Origin: Candidatus Competibacteraceae bacterium | GTDB taxonomy: Bacteria; Pseudomonadota; Gammaproteobacteria; Competibacterales; Competibacteraceae | Length of the DNA: 64,000 bases | Direction: 5' to 3' | NCBI GenBank assembly: GCA_003989085.1 | Contig: RXIV01000001.1 | Span: forward strand, 124,001-188,000 | Shown: positions 34,567 through 41,909 of the stretch, one piece after another | Layout of the letters: each line of letters opens with the position of its first letter | How positions within the stretch are numbered: the stretch's first letter is position 1 | Program-made: the position numbers and the translations under genes | Notes under the pieces: generated by a model | What the model was told of the DNA's origin: nothing | Database searches by the model: none | Seen by the model: the letters and a program-made list of their open reading frames with translations, nothing else

Positions 34567-35352
34567 ATGTGCCTGATTCTGCTTGCCTATCGTTGTTACC
34601 CCGGCCTTGACCTGCTGGTCGCCGCCAACCGCGACGAATTTCACAACCGGCCTACTGCGCCGCTGGCGTTCTGGGACGATGCGCCGCAAGTCCTAGCCGG
34701 GCGCGATCTCCAGCAAGGCGGTTCCTGGATGGGTGTGACCCGAACTGGCCGCTTTGCTGCGCTCACCAATTACCGCGATCCCAACCGAGTGCGCCATGAT
34801 GCGCCATCGCGGGGTCAGTTAGTCAGTGATTACCTGCAAGGTGAGGAGCCAGCACTGGATTATCTGGCCCGACTGGCGACCCAGAGCGAGGTTTATAACG
34901 GCTTCAACCTGTTGCTGGGTGATGAAGCTGGTTTGCATTACTACTCGAATTGCGGTGGCGCTCCGCAGACCTTGCTGCCTGGCTGGTACGGCCTGAGCAA
35001 TCATTTGTTGAACACGCCCTGGCCTAAATTGCAGAGGGGGCTGGCGCTGGTGCAGGATGCTCTGGAACGGCGACCTGACCCGGTTCCGGATGATCTGCTG
35101 TCGGTGCTGGCGGATCGCACTCTCGCTCCTGATGCCGAGTTGCCCCAGACCGGCGTTCCACTGGAATGGGAGCGTTGGTTATCGCCAATCTTTATTGATG
35201 CGCCGGGTTACGGCACCCGTTCCTCAACGGTATTGCTGGCGAGCGAGCATGGGTCGGCGCGAATGGTTGAAATAACCTGGGCGGATGGCGGGCGACGCGA
35301 ATTTATCTTGGATGGGTTGCCGAAGCGTGGCCCAGCGACTGGCGATGGGTAG
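34567..35352 (+). CDS. NRDE (TANGO2) family protein
   Basis: 261 residues. The protein opens MCLILLAYRCYPG and carries the family-defining NRDE in LLVAANRDEFHNRPT, then GRDLQQGGSWMGVTRTGRFAALTNYRDP and a typical C-terminal YGTRSSTVLL segment. The family is found from bacteria to human TANGO2 and has been linked to haem and lipid homeostasis, but the biochemical activity is not established. The conserved Cys2 directly after Met is preserved. It may share a transcript with the FixJ-type regulator upstream. The tRNA-Arg gene follows on the same strand. Confidence 0.9.
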   Translation: MCLILLAYRCYPGLDLLVAANRDEFHNRPTAPLAFWDDAPQVLAGRDLQQGGSWMGVTRTGRFAALTNYRDPNRVRHDAPSRGQLVSDYLQGEEPALDYLARLATQSEVYNGFNLLLGDEAGLHYYSNCGGAPQTLLPGWYGLSNHLLNTPWPKLQRGLALVQDALERRPDPVPDDLLSVLADRTLAPDAELPQTGVPLEWERWLSPIFIDAPGYGTRSSTVLLASEHGSARMVEITWADGGRREFILDGLPKRGPATGDG

Positions 35353-35464
35353 TAGGTACACTGGCTGTTCAGGCTAATCGGCATCGGCTATCCTTGACCG
35401 CGCTGCACACCCATAAACCCGGCTAGGGTAGCCTCGCTCGGTGTTGCGACGCTTGGCTTGTTTG

Positions 35465-35538
35465 GCCCCGATAGCTCAGTTGGATAGAGCGCACCCCTCC
35501 TAAGGGTGAGGTCACAGGTTCAACTCCTGTTCGGGGCA
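35465..35538 (+). tRNA. tRNA-Arg (anticodon CCT)
   Basis: 74 bases fold into a complete cloverleaf. The acceptor arms GCCCCGA and TCGGGGC pair perfectly with discriminator A at 35538. The D arm contains AGTTGGATAGA, the anticodon stem is CACCC/GGGTG around the loop CTCCTAA, and the T arm is ACAGG-TTCAACT-CCTGT. Anticodon CCT reads AGG. The 3' CCA is not encoded. Confidence 0.97.
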
Positions 35539-35575
35539 TTCCTTGAGCCTCCAACAACACCTAAAGACAGCGATA

Positions 35576-35599
35576 AGCCAGCGTAAAAGCTGGTTTTTT
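35576..35599 (+). terminator. Terminator after tRNA-Arg
   Basis: CCAGC-GTAAAA-GCTGG followed by six T residues lies 40 bases after the tRNA 3' end. The stem is short (five pairs) but correctly placed. The remainder, 35600-35879, shows no supported gene and no duplicated tRNA end that would mark an attachment site. Confidence 0.65.
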
Positions 35600-35879
35600 G
35601 TGCCTATTATGTCCAAAAACCACTGGAAACCAGCCTTAAAAACAGGTCGATTCGAGGGTAACTGTCTTTCTGCCAGGACCGTTTACTCTCATGCTGACCG
35701 AGAAACAAATACTACGAAGCGAGTCTGGCTTTAAAGAAAGCAGAGGGTAGTTGGGTAATCGATTCGCAAAGCTTCGTAGATTATCTGGTTGCCTCGCCTA
35801 AAGCCGATCAGTCGATGATCAGCGCCACGAATTCATATCAATCCGATGCGCCCAAAGCAGCCGGCAGCAACTCAGCCGT

Positions 35880-36572
35880 TCACAACAGTGGAAACAAGCC
35901 ATCGCTGATTTGTTTCAAGCGTTCGCGTGAAGCGATCTGCAAATCCTGGCCGGGCGTGGAAATCACAATCCCGGCGTCATGCAGGCGGCGCAGCGTTCTC
36001 GAAAACGTCTCGCTGGTCAGATTGAGCTGATTGGCGAGATCTTTTTTCAAACCCGGCCATAAGACCCGATCACTGTCTGTATCAGCCGCATTGAGCAGAA
36101 ACCGGGCAACCCGCCCCGCCGCATCACGTAACGTCATGTCTTCCAGCAACTCCACGAAGCGATGCACCCGGCCCGCCAGACCGCCCAGTAGTTGCAGGCA
36201 TAACGAATGATCCTCCTGCAAGGCGCGCTGAAACTGGTCATTCGGCAACAGCAAGCATTCGCTATCGATCGCCGCTTCGGCGAACGCGGGACAGGCGAAT
36301 TGCCCGATGGCGGCGACTTCAGCGAAGGTTCCGCCGGGCGTGGCCTGATGCAGGATTTGCTGTTTGCCCGTTGGTGCCAACATAAAGATGCGGATCAGGC
36401 CGGTTCCCACCAGAAAAAGACCGGGGCACGGATCGCCTTGCCGGAAAATCAGCTCGCCGCTGACGAAACGCTGCGGCGTCGCCATTTTTAGCAGTATCAA
36501 GCGGCTTGGGCCCGTCACGCGGGCAAACAACGCGCAGGACTGGAAAGTGGCTTCAGCTTGTATGGATGTCAT
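35880..36572 (-). CDS. Crp/Fnr-family transcription regulator (Dnr/HcpR-like)
   Basis: 230 residues: an N-terminal cyclic-nucleotide-binding-like domain (about 15-135, GELIFRQGDPCPGLFLVGTGLIRIF), a dimerisation helix, and a winged helix (about 150-225) with KKDLANQLNLTSETFSRTLRRLHDAG. The recognition helix E-T-F-S-R is the type that reads TTGAT-like half sites. It lacks the N-terminal cysteine cluster of FNR, so it is more like the NO-responsive Dnr/HcpR branch. It is divergent from hcp, whose product handles NO-related nitrogen species, and a matching FNR/DNR box lies between the two genes. Regulation of hcp, and possibly of itself, is therefore likely but inferred. Confidence 0.9.
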   Translation of the reverse strand: MTSIQAEATFQSCALFARVTGPSRLILLKMATPQRFVSGELIFRQGDPCPGLFLVGTGLIRIFMLAPTGKQQILHQATPGGTFAEVAAIGQFACPAFAEAAIDSECLLLPNDQFQRALQEDHSLCLQLLGGLAGRVHRFVELLEDMTLRDAAGRVARFLLNAADTDSDRVLWPGLKKDLANQLNLTSETFSRTLRRLHDAGIVISTPGQDLQIASRERLKQISDGLFPLL

Positions 36573-36634
36573 GACCTTGGGTTGAAATCACTGCGAAACA
36601 TCCAGCACCCGATAAGAGAACTACACGACGCTGC

Positions 36635-36648
36635 TTGATCTGGGTCAA
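36635..36648 (+). promoter_or_regulatory. FNR/DNR box in the hcp promoter
   Basis: TTGATCTGGGTCAA fits TTGAT-N4-RTCAA. Its centre (36641.5) lies about 42 bases before the start point predicted from a GACAAT -10 element at 36672-36677. That is the -41.5 placement of class II FNR-family activation. The 5' untranslated region to the hcp ATG would be about 80 bases. The divergent crp/fnr gene starts 63 bases to the left. Confidence 0.82.
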
Positions 36649-36764
36649 GGATGCACAGATCGCCCTTCACCGACAATAGCCATCATCCACAGCGCGCGCG
36701 TGATGGCGCAGGCTGACGGAATAAGCGGCGTGGTTGCCGTAGTGTTCTACTTGAGGACTTTTTC

Positions 36765-38054
36765 ATGTTTTGTAATCAGTGTGAGCAAACCGCCCAAGGC
36801 GTGGGTTGCGTATCCAGCATTGGCGTCTGCGGCAAAAACGCGGATGTGCAATCCGTACAAGAGTTGATCCTCTACGGTCTGAAAGGCATGGCGGCCTACG
36901 CCAGCCATGCGCGGCGGCTCGGCAAAACCGATTCCGCAGTCAGCGCGTTCATCGAAGACGCGTTGTTCGCCACGATGACCAATGTCAATTTTGACCTCGA
37001 CAGCCTGTTGGAAATCGCGCTGGAGGTGGGTCGCCACAACCTGCGCGTGATGGAGTTGTTGGACGCCGGCCACATCGAAGCCTTTGGCAAGCCGGAACCG
37101 ACAACGGTGCGTTGCGGAACCCAGGCGGGGCCGGGCATTCTGATCACTGGTCATGATCTGGTCGATCTTCAAATCCTGCTGGACCAAGTCGCGGGCACCG
37201 ACATCAAGGTCTACACCCACGGGGAAATGTTGCCTGCGCACATGTACCCCAAGCTGCGTCAGCACCCGAATTTAGCTGGACATTACGGCGGCGCATGGCA
37301 GCAGCAGAAAACCGAGTTTCCGAATTTTCCCGGCCCGGTGGTGGCGACCACCAATTGCATCCTCATCCCGCGTTCGGATTACGCCGACCGGGTTTTCACC
37401 ACCCGCTTTACCGCAGTGCCCGGCGGAACTCGATTGCCGGATGACGACTTCGCGCCGGTGTTAGACAAAGCCCGGCAGTGTCCATCGTTGCCGGAATCTA
37501 CACAGGAGAGTTTAACCGTCGGTTTTCACCGCACGGTGTTGCTGGACGCTGCTGCAGCTTTGGTGCAGGCGATCAAGGCGGGCCAGATCAGCCGGTTCTT
37601 CGTGATCGGCGGCTGCGACGGCGCAGAGCCGGGCCGCAATTATTTCTCGGATTACGCCACTGCGACGCCGGCTGATTCGTTTATCCTGACCTTGGGCTGC
37701 GGCAAGTACCGCATCAATCAACAGGCGTATGGCGATCATTTGGGCTTTCCGCGTCTGTTGGATATGGGCCAGTGCAACGACGCCTACGGCGCGATTCAGG
37801 TCGCACTGGCGTTGGCGCAAGCCTTTGAGTGTGGCGTCAACGACTTGCCCTTGACTTTAGTTGTTAGTTGGTTCGAGCAAAAAGCGGTGGCGGTATTGTT
37901 GAGTTTGCTGGCTTTGAATGTGCAAGGCATTACCATCGGGCCGAAGCCGCCAGCGTTCCTGACCCCGAAAGTATTCGCGGCCTTGCAAAGTCGCTTCAAT
38001 CTAAAGCTGACTGGAGCCGACGCCAAGGCTGATTTAGCCGCCGCACTGGCGTAA
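36765..38054 (+). CDS. hcp: Short hybrid-cluster protein (Hcp, hydroxylamine reductase family)
   Basis: 429 residues. The N-terminal Fe-S ligands are Cys3, Cys6, Cys15 and Cys22 (FCNQCEQTAQGVGC). Hybrid-cluster ligands appear in GHDLVDL, YTHGEMLPAH, TTNCILIP, IGGCDGAEPGR, TLGCGKYR and the late VSWFEQKAVAVLL. The family is normally 540-555 residues; about 110 are missing because the helical segment usually present twice (LQDLLIYALKG and LKELILYGLKG) occurs once (VQELILYGLKGMAAYA). This resembles the short class III forms. Hcp is an NO/hydroxylamine-related reductase active without oxygen, and expression probably depends on the FNR/DNR box upstream. Confidence 0.92.
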   Translation: MFCNQCEQTAQGVGCVSSIGVCGKNADVQSVQELILYGLKGMAAYASHARRLGKTDSAVSAFIEDALFATMTNVNFDLDSLLEIALEVGRHNLRVMELLDAGHIEAFGKPEPTTVRCGTQAGPGILITGHDLVDLQILLDQVAGTDIKVYTHGEMLPAHMYPKLRQHPNLAGHYGGAWQQQKTEFPNFPGPVVATTNCILIPRSDYADRVFTTRFTAVPGGTRLPDDDFAPVLDKARQCPSLPESTQESLTVGFHRTVLLDAAAALVQAIKAGQISRFFVIGGCDGAEPGRNYFSDYATATPADSFILTLGCGKYRINQQAYGDHLGFPRLLDMGQCNDAYGAIQVALALAQAFECGVNDLPLTLVVSWFEQKAVAVLLSLLALNVQGITIGPKPPAFLTPKVFAALQSRFNLKLTGADAKADLAAALA

Positions 38055-38064
38055 GGCGCAGATT

Positions 38065-38107
38065 GGAAGGTTCGAGGGTGATCCGCGCCTGCGTCCCCGA
38101 ACCTTCC
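38065..38107. terminator. Hairpin between converging hcp and SDR genes
   Basis: The arms GGAAGGTTCG and CGAACCTTCC pair perfectly, and GGG/CCC extends the stem past a bulged A, leaving a loop of about 16 bases. There is no T tract, so it may be a processing site or barrier rather than a classical terminator. Confidence 0.45.
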
Positions 38108-38117
38108 GCCGTGAAGC

Positions 38118-38876
38118 TCACAGGAACATGCCGCCCGATGCTTCGATACGCTGGGCGTTGATCCAGCGGTTATCGTCCGAGAGCAACGCCGCGATGACGC
38201 CACCAATGTCATCCGGCACACCGACGCGACCCAGCGCAGTTTGCGCAGCGATGTGGGCGTTGATCTGCGCGTTGTCGCGCACTACGCCGCCGCCGAAATC
38301 GGTCTCGATCGCGCCCGGCGCGACGACGTTTACCGCGATGCCACGTGGTCCCAGTTCCTTAGCCAAATACTTTGTCAGCACTTCGATCGCACCTTTCATC
38401 GACGCGTAAGCCGCGAAACCCGGCAAGGCGAAGCGCGTCAGACCCGTAGACAGATTGACAATGCGCCCGCCGTCGGCGAGCAGCGGCAACAATGCCTGGG
38501 TCAGGAAGAACACGCCCTTGAAATGGATGTTCATGAGCTGGTCGAACTGTGTTTCGGCAGTGTCCGTAAAACTGGCGTTGATGCCGATTCCAGCGTTGTT
38601 CACCAAAAAATCGAACTGTTCCCGTCGCCATTGCTCACGCAGTAAATCCTGCACTTGCGCTGCGAAACCACCGAATGCGCGGCAGTCGGCGACATCAAGT
38701 TGCAAGGCGGCGGCGCGCACGCCAGCCTGTTCAGCGGCGCTGACCACAGCCTCTGCTTCGGCCTGTTGGCTGCGGTAAGTAAAAATCACATCGACGCCTT
38801 TTTGGGCGAGATGCAGGACAGTATTTTTGCCAAGACCCCGGCTGCCGCCGGTTACAATCGCAATCTTTGATCTCAT
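38118..38876 (-). CDS. Short-chain dehydrogenase/reductase (SDR)
   Basis: 252 residues from the ATG at 38876, which has GAGG seven bases upstream; an ATG at 38888 in the same frame overlaps that site. The cofactor motif TGGSRGLG at about 9-16, NNAG in FLVNNAGIGINASF, catalytic Ser in VNLSTG and the YASMK Tyr-Lys pair are all present, as is the C-terminal VGVPDDIGGVIAALLSDDNRWINAQ. It is a classical SDR that oxidises or reduces an alcohol/carbonyl with NAD(P); the substrate is unknown. It is transcribed toward hcp and has no operon partner. Confidence 0.92.
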   Translation of the reverse strand: MRSKIAIVTGGSRGLGKNTVLHLAQKGVDVIFTYRSQQAEAEAVVSAAEQAGVRAAALQLDVADCRAFGGFAAQVQDLLREQWRREQFDFLVNNAGIGINASFTDTAETQFDQLMNIHFKGVFFLTQALLPLLADGGRIVNLSTGLTRFALPGFAAYASMKGAIEVLTKYLAKELGPRGIAVNVVAPGAIETDFGGGVVRDNAQINAHIAAQTALGRVGVPDDIGGVIAALLSDDNRWINAQRIEASGGMFL

Positions 38877-38888
38877 TGCAGACCTCAT

Positions 38889-39211
38889 TTTGAGAGTCTA
38901 TAAAAAATCGCTTCATCTCCCGAATAGAGAGAAAGTGGACCAAGGGCTTAACCAGTCACTCGACAATTGGACCCTGGAACAAGCCTATCGTAACACCCAG
39001 CCACTCCAATAACTGGGCCAGTAGCGGCTCTAACCCGTGTGACTTCTATCTTAAATAACCCGTTCTGTGGTCTTGACTGAGGGATCCACTTTAATGCATC
39101 CGCTACCGCTATGTTGGCAAGTAAAAAATACTATCACTGGAAACTTATCTCGATATGGGCTTGAAGGATACTTGCCAACGCAGGGATGAAATCCGTCAAA
39201 TGGTATAGAAG
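38889..39211. other. Gene-free stretch
   Basis: No coding sequence is supported between the SDR and LprI-like genes. Composition becomes AT-rich here and stays so to about 40500. The one notable structure is the inverted repeat at 39113-39179, described separately. Confidence 0.5.
39113..39179. repeat. 67-bp element bounded by 11-bp perfect inverted repeats
   Basis: GTTGGCAAGTA at 39113-39123 is repeated in inverted form as TACTTGCCAAC at 39169-39179, with 45 bases between. It could be a very small MITE, the remnant of an insertion, or a large hairpin 3' of the LprI-like gene, which ends at 39212. No target-site duplication is evident. Confidence 0.55.
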
Positions 39212-39865
39212 TTATTTATGAATCAATCCGATATTTTTGCTCTTTAGCTTATAGTTGCCCGTTGCTGAAATGGCGTAAATCCAGCAGCCATACTCGATCA
39301 CATGAATGCTGTTGTTTAAGAAGATGAAAATAGCATTGCAGTCCCCATCTTCGTTATAAGTAGCGGTATCTCCAACAAGGAATATCTCGCCATCAATCTG
39401 GTTGCTTTTTGGGGAAAAAGACTTGTTTTTGTCATAGGGGCCGAATACGAAGAGATCAAACTTAATTTTTCTTCCAGGGAGTTTCTCGATCAAAAGTTCG
39501 CCATTTTTGCTTTCATAGATGCCAGTAAAATCAGCATTGTTTGCCATCTTAGAGAGTAGAATCGTTTTAAGGATAGCAAGACGTTCATTGTATGCGCTTT
39601 TTAAGCAAACAATATCCAGGCATTTGTTTCTGATTTCTTTAAGCCATTGCCTTTGGCTATCTTTTATAGACTGTGAGTTTGGTGAAATATCAATAGATTG
39701 TTTGTAATATCGTGATAATAAATTATCCAAAAAAGAAAGATGGCTGTCTGTGCAGATAATATTTTCTACCGTTGTTATTGTCTTTTTGCAATTAAAACTA
39801 GCTGGTTCAGCATTGGTGACTAAAGGAAGAAAAATGCAGAAAACAAGAATCCGCATCATATACAT
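39212..39865 (-). CDS. Secreted LprI-like (DUF1311) protein
   Basis: 217 residues with an N-terminal signal peptide (MRILVFCIFLPLVTNAEP). A domain of the LprI/DUF1311 type follows at about 22-100: SFNCKKTITTVENIICTDSHLSFLDNLLSRYYK, then SQRQWLKEIRNKCLDIVCLKSAYNERLAIL, with the paired cysteines of that family. The C-terminal half (about 105-217) is a beta-rich extension not recognised. LprI of mycobacteria inhibits lysozyme, but most members have no tested role. The gene is far more AT-rich than all its neighbours and sits in a gene-poor patch, suggesting horizontal acquisition. Confidence 0.72.
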   Translation of the reverse strand: MYMMRILVFCIFLPLVTNAEPASFNCKKTITTVENIICTDSHLSFLDNLLSRYYKQSIDISPNSQSIKDSQRQWLKEIRNKCLDIVCLKSAYNERLAILKTILLSKMANNADFTGIYESKNGELLIEKLPGRKIKFDLFVFGPYDKNKSFSPKSNQIDGEIFLVGDTATYNEDGDCNAIFIFLNNSIHVIEYGCWIYAISATGNYKLKSKNIGLIHK

Positions 39866-40008
39866 TTCTCTGCATCTGGCATTTTAAGATCATCAAGGAC
39901 AGCGATTAGATTCTTCGAGGTTTTTATAGAGCCAGGCACAAGTATGTATTGTCATATGACAGCCTGATTCACCGCGTTCTCAACCAGAACAATAGTCCAG
40001 AATCCATC

Positions 40009-40039
40009 TAATAATCCTGTACAGATTATAGGATTATTA
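40009..40039. repeat. 10-bp perfect inverted repeat TAATAATCCT/AGGATTATTA
   Basis: The arms at 40009-40018 and 40030-40039 are separated by 11 bases. It could be an operator or a weak hairpin. No adjacent gene gives it an obvious function. Confidence 0.45.
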
Positions 40040-40081
40040 AATGCTAGGTCCTTCGCGGGTTCTGTGGAACTAGCTCTACTA

Positions 40082-40207
40082 CTAGGTTCCTAGTCCGTCG
40101 ATCTGGCGCTGAACTGATGCTATCTTGTCTTTTGCAAACCAATCGCTTAGCTTCACGGCCGCCTTGATCCCCGGCAATCCCCGCAAGAACCGACCAAGAA
40201 CCGCCGT
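40082..40207 (-). pseudogene. Possible C-terminal gene remnant (41 codons, no start)
   Basis: On the minus strand an open frame without a start codon, bounded by TGA upstream and TAG at 40082, encodes an amphipathic helical sequence (GRFLRGLPGIKAAVKLSDWF, then AKDKIASVQRQIDGLGT). It is GC-richer than its surroundings and reads like the end of a real protein, but the family is not recognised. It may be chance. Confidence 0.25.
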
Positions 40208-40505
40208 TCATCTGGCCTTGGACTTGTGAAAATCTATCTTTGGATCATGACTCTTGGTTGCTTGCATTATCTGGCTAACAAAATGGCCTTATCTCAACCG
40301 GGATGCCTCATTTGGTTAGTACGCGCTGAACGCTGCATTTTTACACCTAGATTTTGTCAACCAGAATAAACATGAAAAACAGAAAAGCACACTAAAAATC
40401 TGGTTACGAATGAAGGAACGAGACTTGCTGTCAAGCTGCACTCATTGGCTGAAGGCGCGATATACTGACGATTATTTTCCGCTTCCCGCGCCGAGGAAAA
40501 GCCGA

Positions 40506-40655
40506 ATGCACTCATTTCGTGCTGGGTTGTTGCTGCTGACCGGATTATTGCTGGCTGGGCTGCTGGCCGGTTGTGGTCAGAAAGGGCCGCTGTATTTGCC
40601 CAAACCGCAGCCGCAAGCGTCCTCGCCTGAATCCCCTTCATCCGCGAAACCCTGA
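40506..40655 (+). CDS. lptM: LPS-assembly lipoprotein LptM (YifL-like)
   Basis: 49 residues from the ATG at 40506, behind GAGGAAAA; the frame is open upstream to 40410. A lipoprotein signal (RAGLLLLTGLLLAGLLAGC) is followed directly by CGQKGPLYLP, the family signature, and a Pro/Ser-rich tail. LptM stabilises the LptD/LptE translocon in the outer membrane. It is located immediately before lysA, the conserved arrangement in gammaproteobacteria (three bases between the genes). Confidence 0.93.
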   Translation: MHSFRAGLLLLTGLLLAGLLAGCGQKGPLYLPKPQPQASSPESPSSAKP

Positions 40656-40658
40656 GTC

Positions 40659-41909
40659 ATGGATCATTTCGAGTACCGCAACGGTCAATTATACGCCGAG
40701 GATGTTCCGGTCGCCGAGATCGCGGCCAAAGTCGGCACTCCTTGTTACATCTACTCCCACGCTACACTAGAGCGGCACTGGCGGGCTTTTGACCGCGCAT
40801 TTGGCGCTCACCCCCATTTGGTCTGCTATGCGGTCAAGGCCAACAGTAATCTGGCGGTGCTGAACGTACTGGCCCGGCTTGGATCGGGCTTCGACATCGT
40901 ATCTATCGGTGAACTGGAGCGGGTGCTGGCAGCAGGCGGCGATCCCGGCAAGGTCGTTTTTTCGGGAGTCGGCAAGCGTCGCGATGAACTGGAACGCGCC
41001 CTGGCCGTTGGTATTCGCTGCTTTAATATCGAGTCCGAGTCAGAACTGGCGCTATTGGAACAGGTTGCGATGGCGCAGGGCAAGAAAGCGCCAGTGTCGC
41101 TGCGGATCAATCCCGATGTGGACGCCAAGACCCATCCTTATATCTCCACTGGCCTCAAGCAAAATAAATTCGGCATTGACCCAGAGCGGGCACTGAAGGC
41201 CTACGTCTGGGCTGCTGCCTCGCCGCATCTCGAGGTCATTGGCATCGATTGCCATATCGGCTCGCAACTAACCGAGGCGGCGCCGTTTGTGGCGGCGCTG
41301 GAGCGGGTGCTGGCTTTGGTCAAGCGCTTGGAGCGGCAGGGCATCGAAATCCACCATCTTGACCTGGGCGGCGGGCTGGGTATCCGCTATCGCGATGAGG
41401 AACCGCCTTTGCCCGCAGATCACGCTGCTGCCCTGATGACGCCTCTGCAAGACCAGTCCTACGAAATCCTGATCGAACCGGGCCGGGCGATTATCGGTAA
41501 CGCCGGCATTCTGGTAACTCGGATCGAACTGCTAAAACAAGGTGCAGACCGGGATTTTGCCGTAGTGGACGCGGCGATGAATGATTTGATCCGCCCGGCG
41601 CTGTATGCCGCCTGGCAGGCGATCGTTCCGGTGGAGCCGCGCACTCTCGGCCAGCCGCGTCGCTATGACGTAGTCGGGCCGATTTGTGAAACCGGCGACT
41701 TTCTTGGCAAGGATCGGGAGTTGAATATCCAATCCGGTGATTTATTAGCGGTGCGCTCCGCTGGCGCTTATGGCTTCAGCATGAGTTCCAACTATAACTC
41801 CCGACCCCGTGCTGCCGAAGTCATGGTGGACGGCAGCCGGTTCCAGGTTGTCCGTCGCCGTGAAACGGTGGAGGAACTGTATGCAGGCGAAACGGTATTG
41901 ATCGAATGA
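40659..41909 (+). CDS. lysA: Diaminopimelate decarboxylase LysA
   Basis: 416 residues. The PLP lysine is Lys60 (CYAVKANSNLAVL). HIGSQLTEAAPF, LDLGGGLGIRY, EPGRAIIGNAGILVTRI, the catalytic Cys-containing GPICETGDFLGKDREL and GAYGFSMSSNYNSRPR are all standard. It converts meso-diaminopimelate to lysine, the last step of the pathway, and DapF is encoded two genes downstream. Its stop overlaps the start of the next gene by four bases (ATGA). Confidence 0.97.
   Translation: MDHFEYRNGQLYAEDVPVAEIAAKVGTPCYIYSHATLERHWRAFDRAFGAHPHLVCYAVKANSNLAVLNVLARLGSGFDIVSIGELERVLAAGGDPGKVVFSGVGKRRDELERALAVGIRCFNIESESELALLEQVAMAQGKKAPVSLRINPDVDAKTHPYISTGLKQNKFGIDPERALKAYVWAAASPHLEVIGIDCHIGSQLTEAAPFVAALERVLALVKRLERQGIEIHHLDLGGGLGIRYRDEEPPLPADHAAALMTPLQDQSYEILIEPGRAIIGNAGILVTRIELLKQGADRDFAVVDAAMNDLIRPALYAAWQAIVPVEPRTLGQPRRYDVVGPICETGDFLGKDRELNIQSGDLLAVRSAGAYGFSMSSNYNSRPRAAEVMVDGSRFQVVRRRETVEELYAGETVLIE

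Larger units (their letters stand above)
39866..40505. other. Gene-poor AT-rich stretch
   Basis: No intact gene is seen. It contains the palindrome at 40009-40039, a possible 41-codon coding remnant at 40082-40207 and a TATACT hexamer at 40461-40466, without a good -35, that may belong to the lptM promoter. A minus-strand frame over 40357-40641 overlaps lptM and is not accepted. Confidence 0.5.

Noticed and set aside
35539..35879. Possible integrated-element remnant next to tRNA-Arg
   Set aside because: No integrase fragment or duplicated tRNA end was found. A short phrase (GSWVIDSQSFVDYL) in one frame looks protein-like but has no start, and a stop lies closely upstream.
40357..40641. 94-codon minus-strand open frame
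   Set aside because: It overlaps lptM on the other strand and has no ribosome-binding site or family resemblance.
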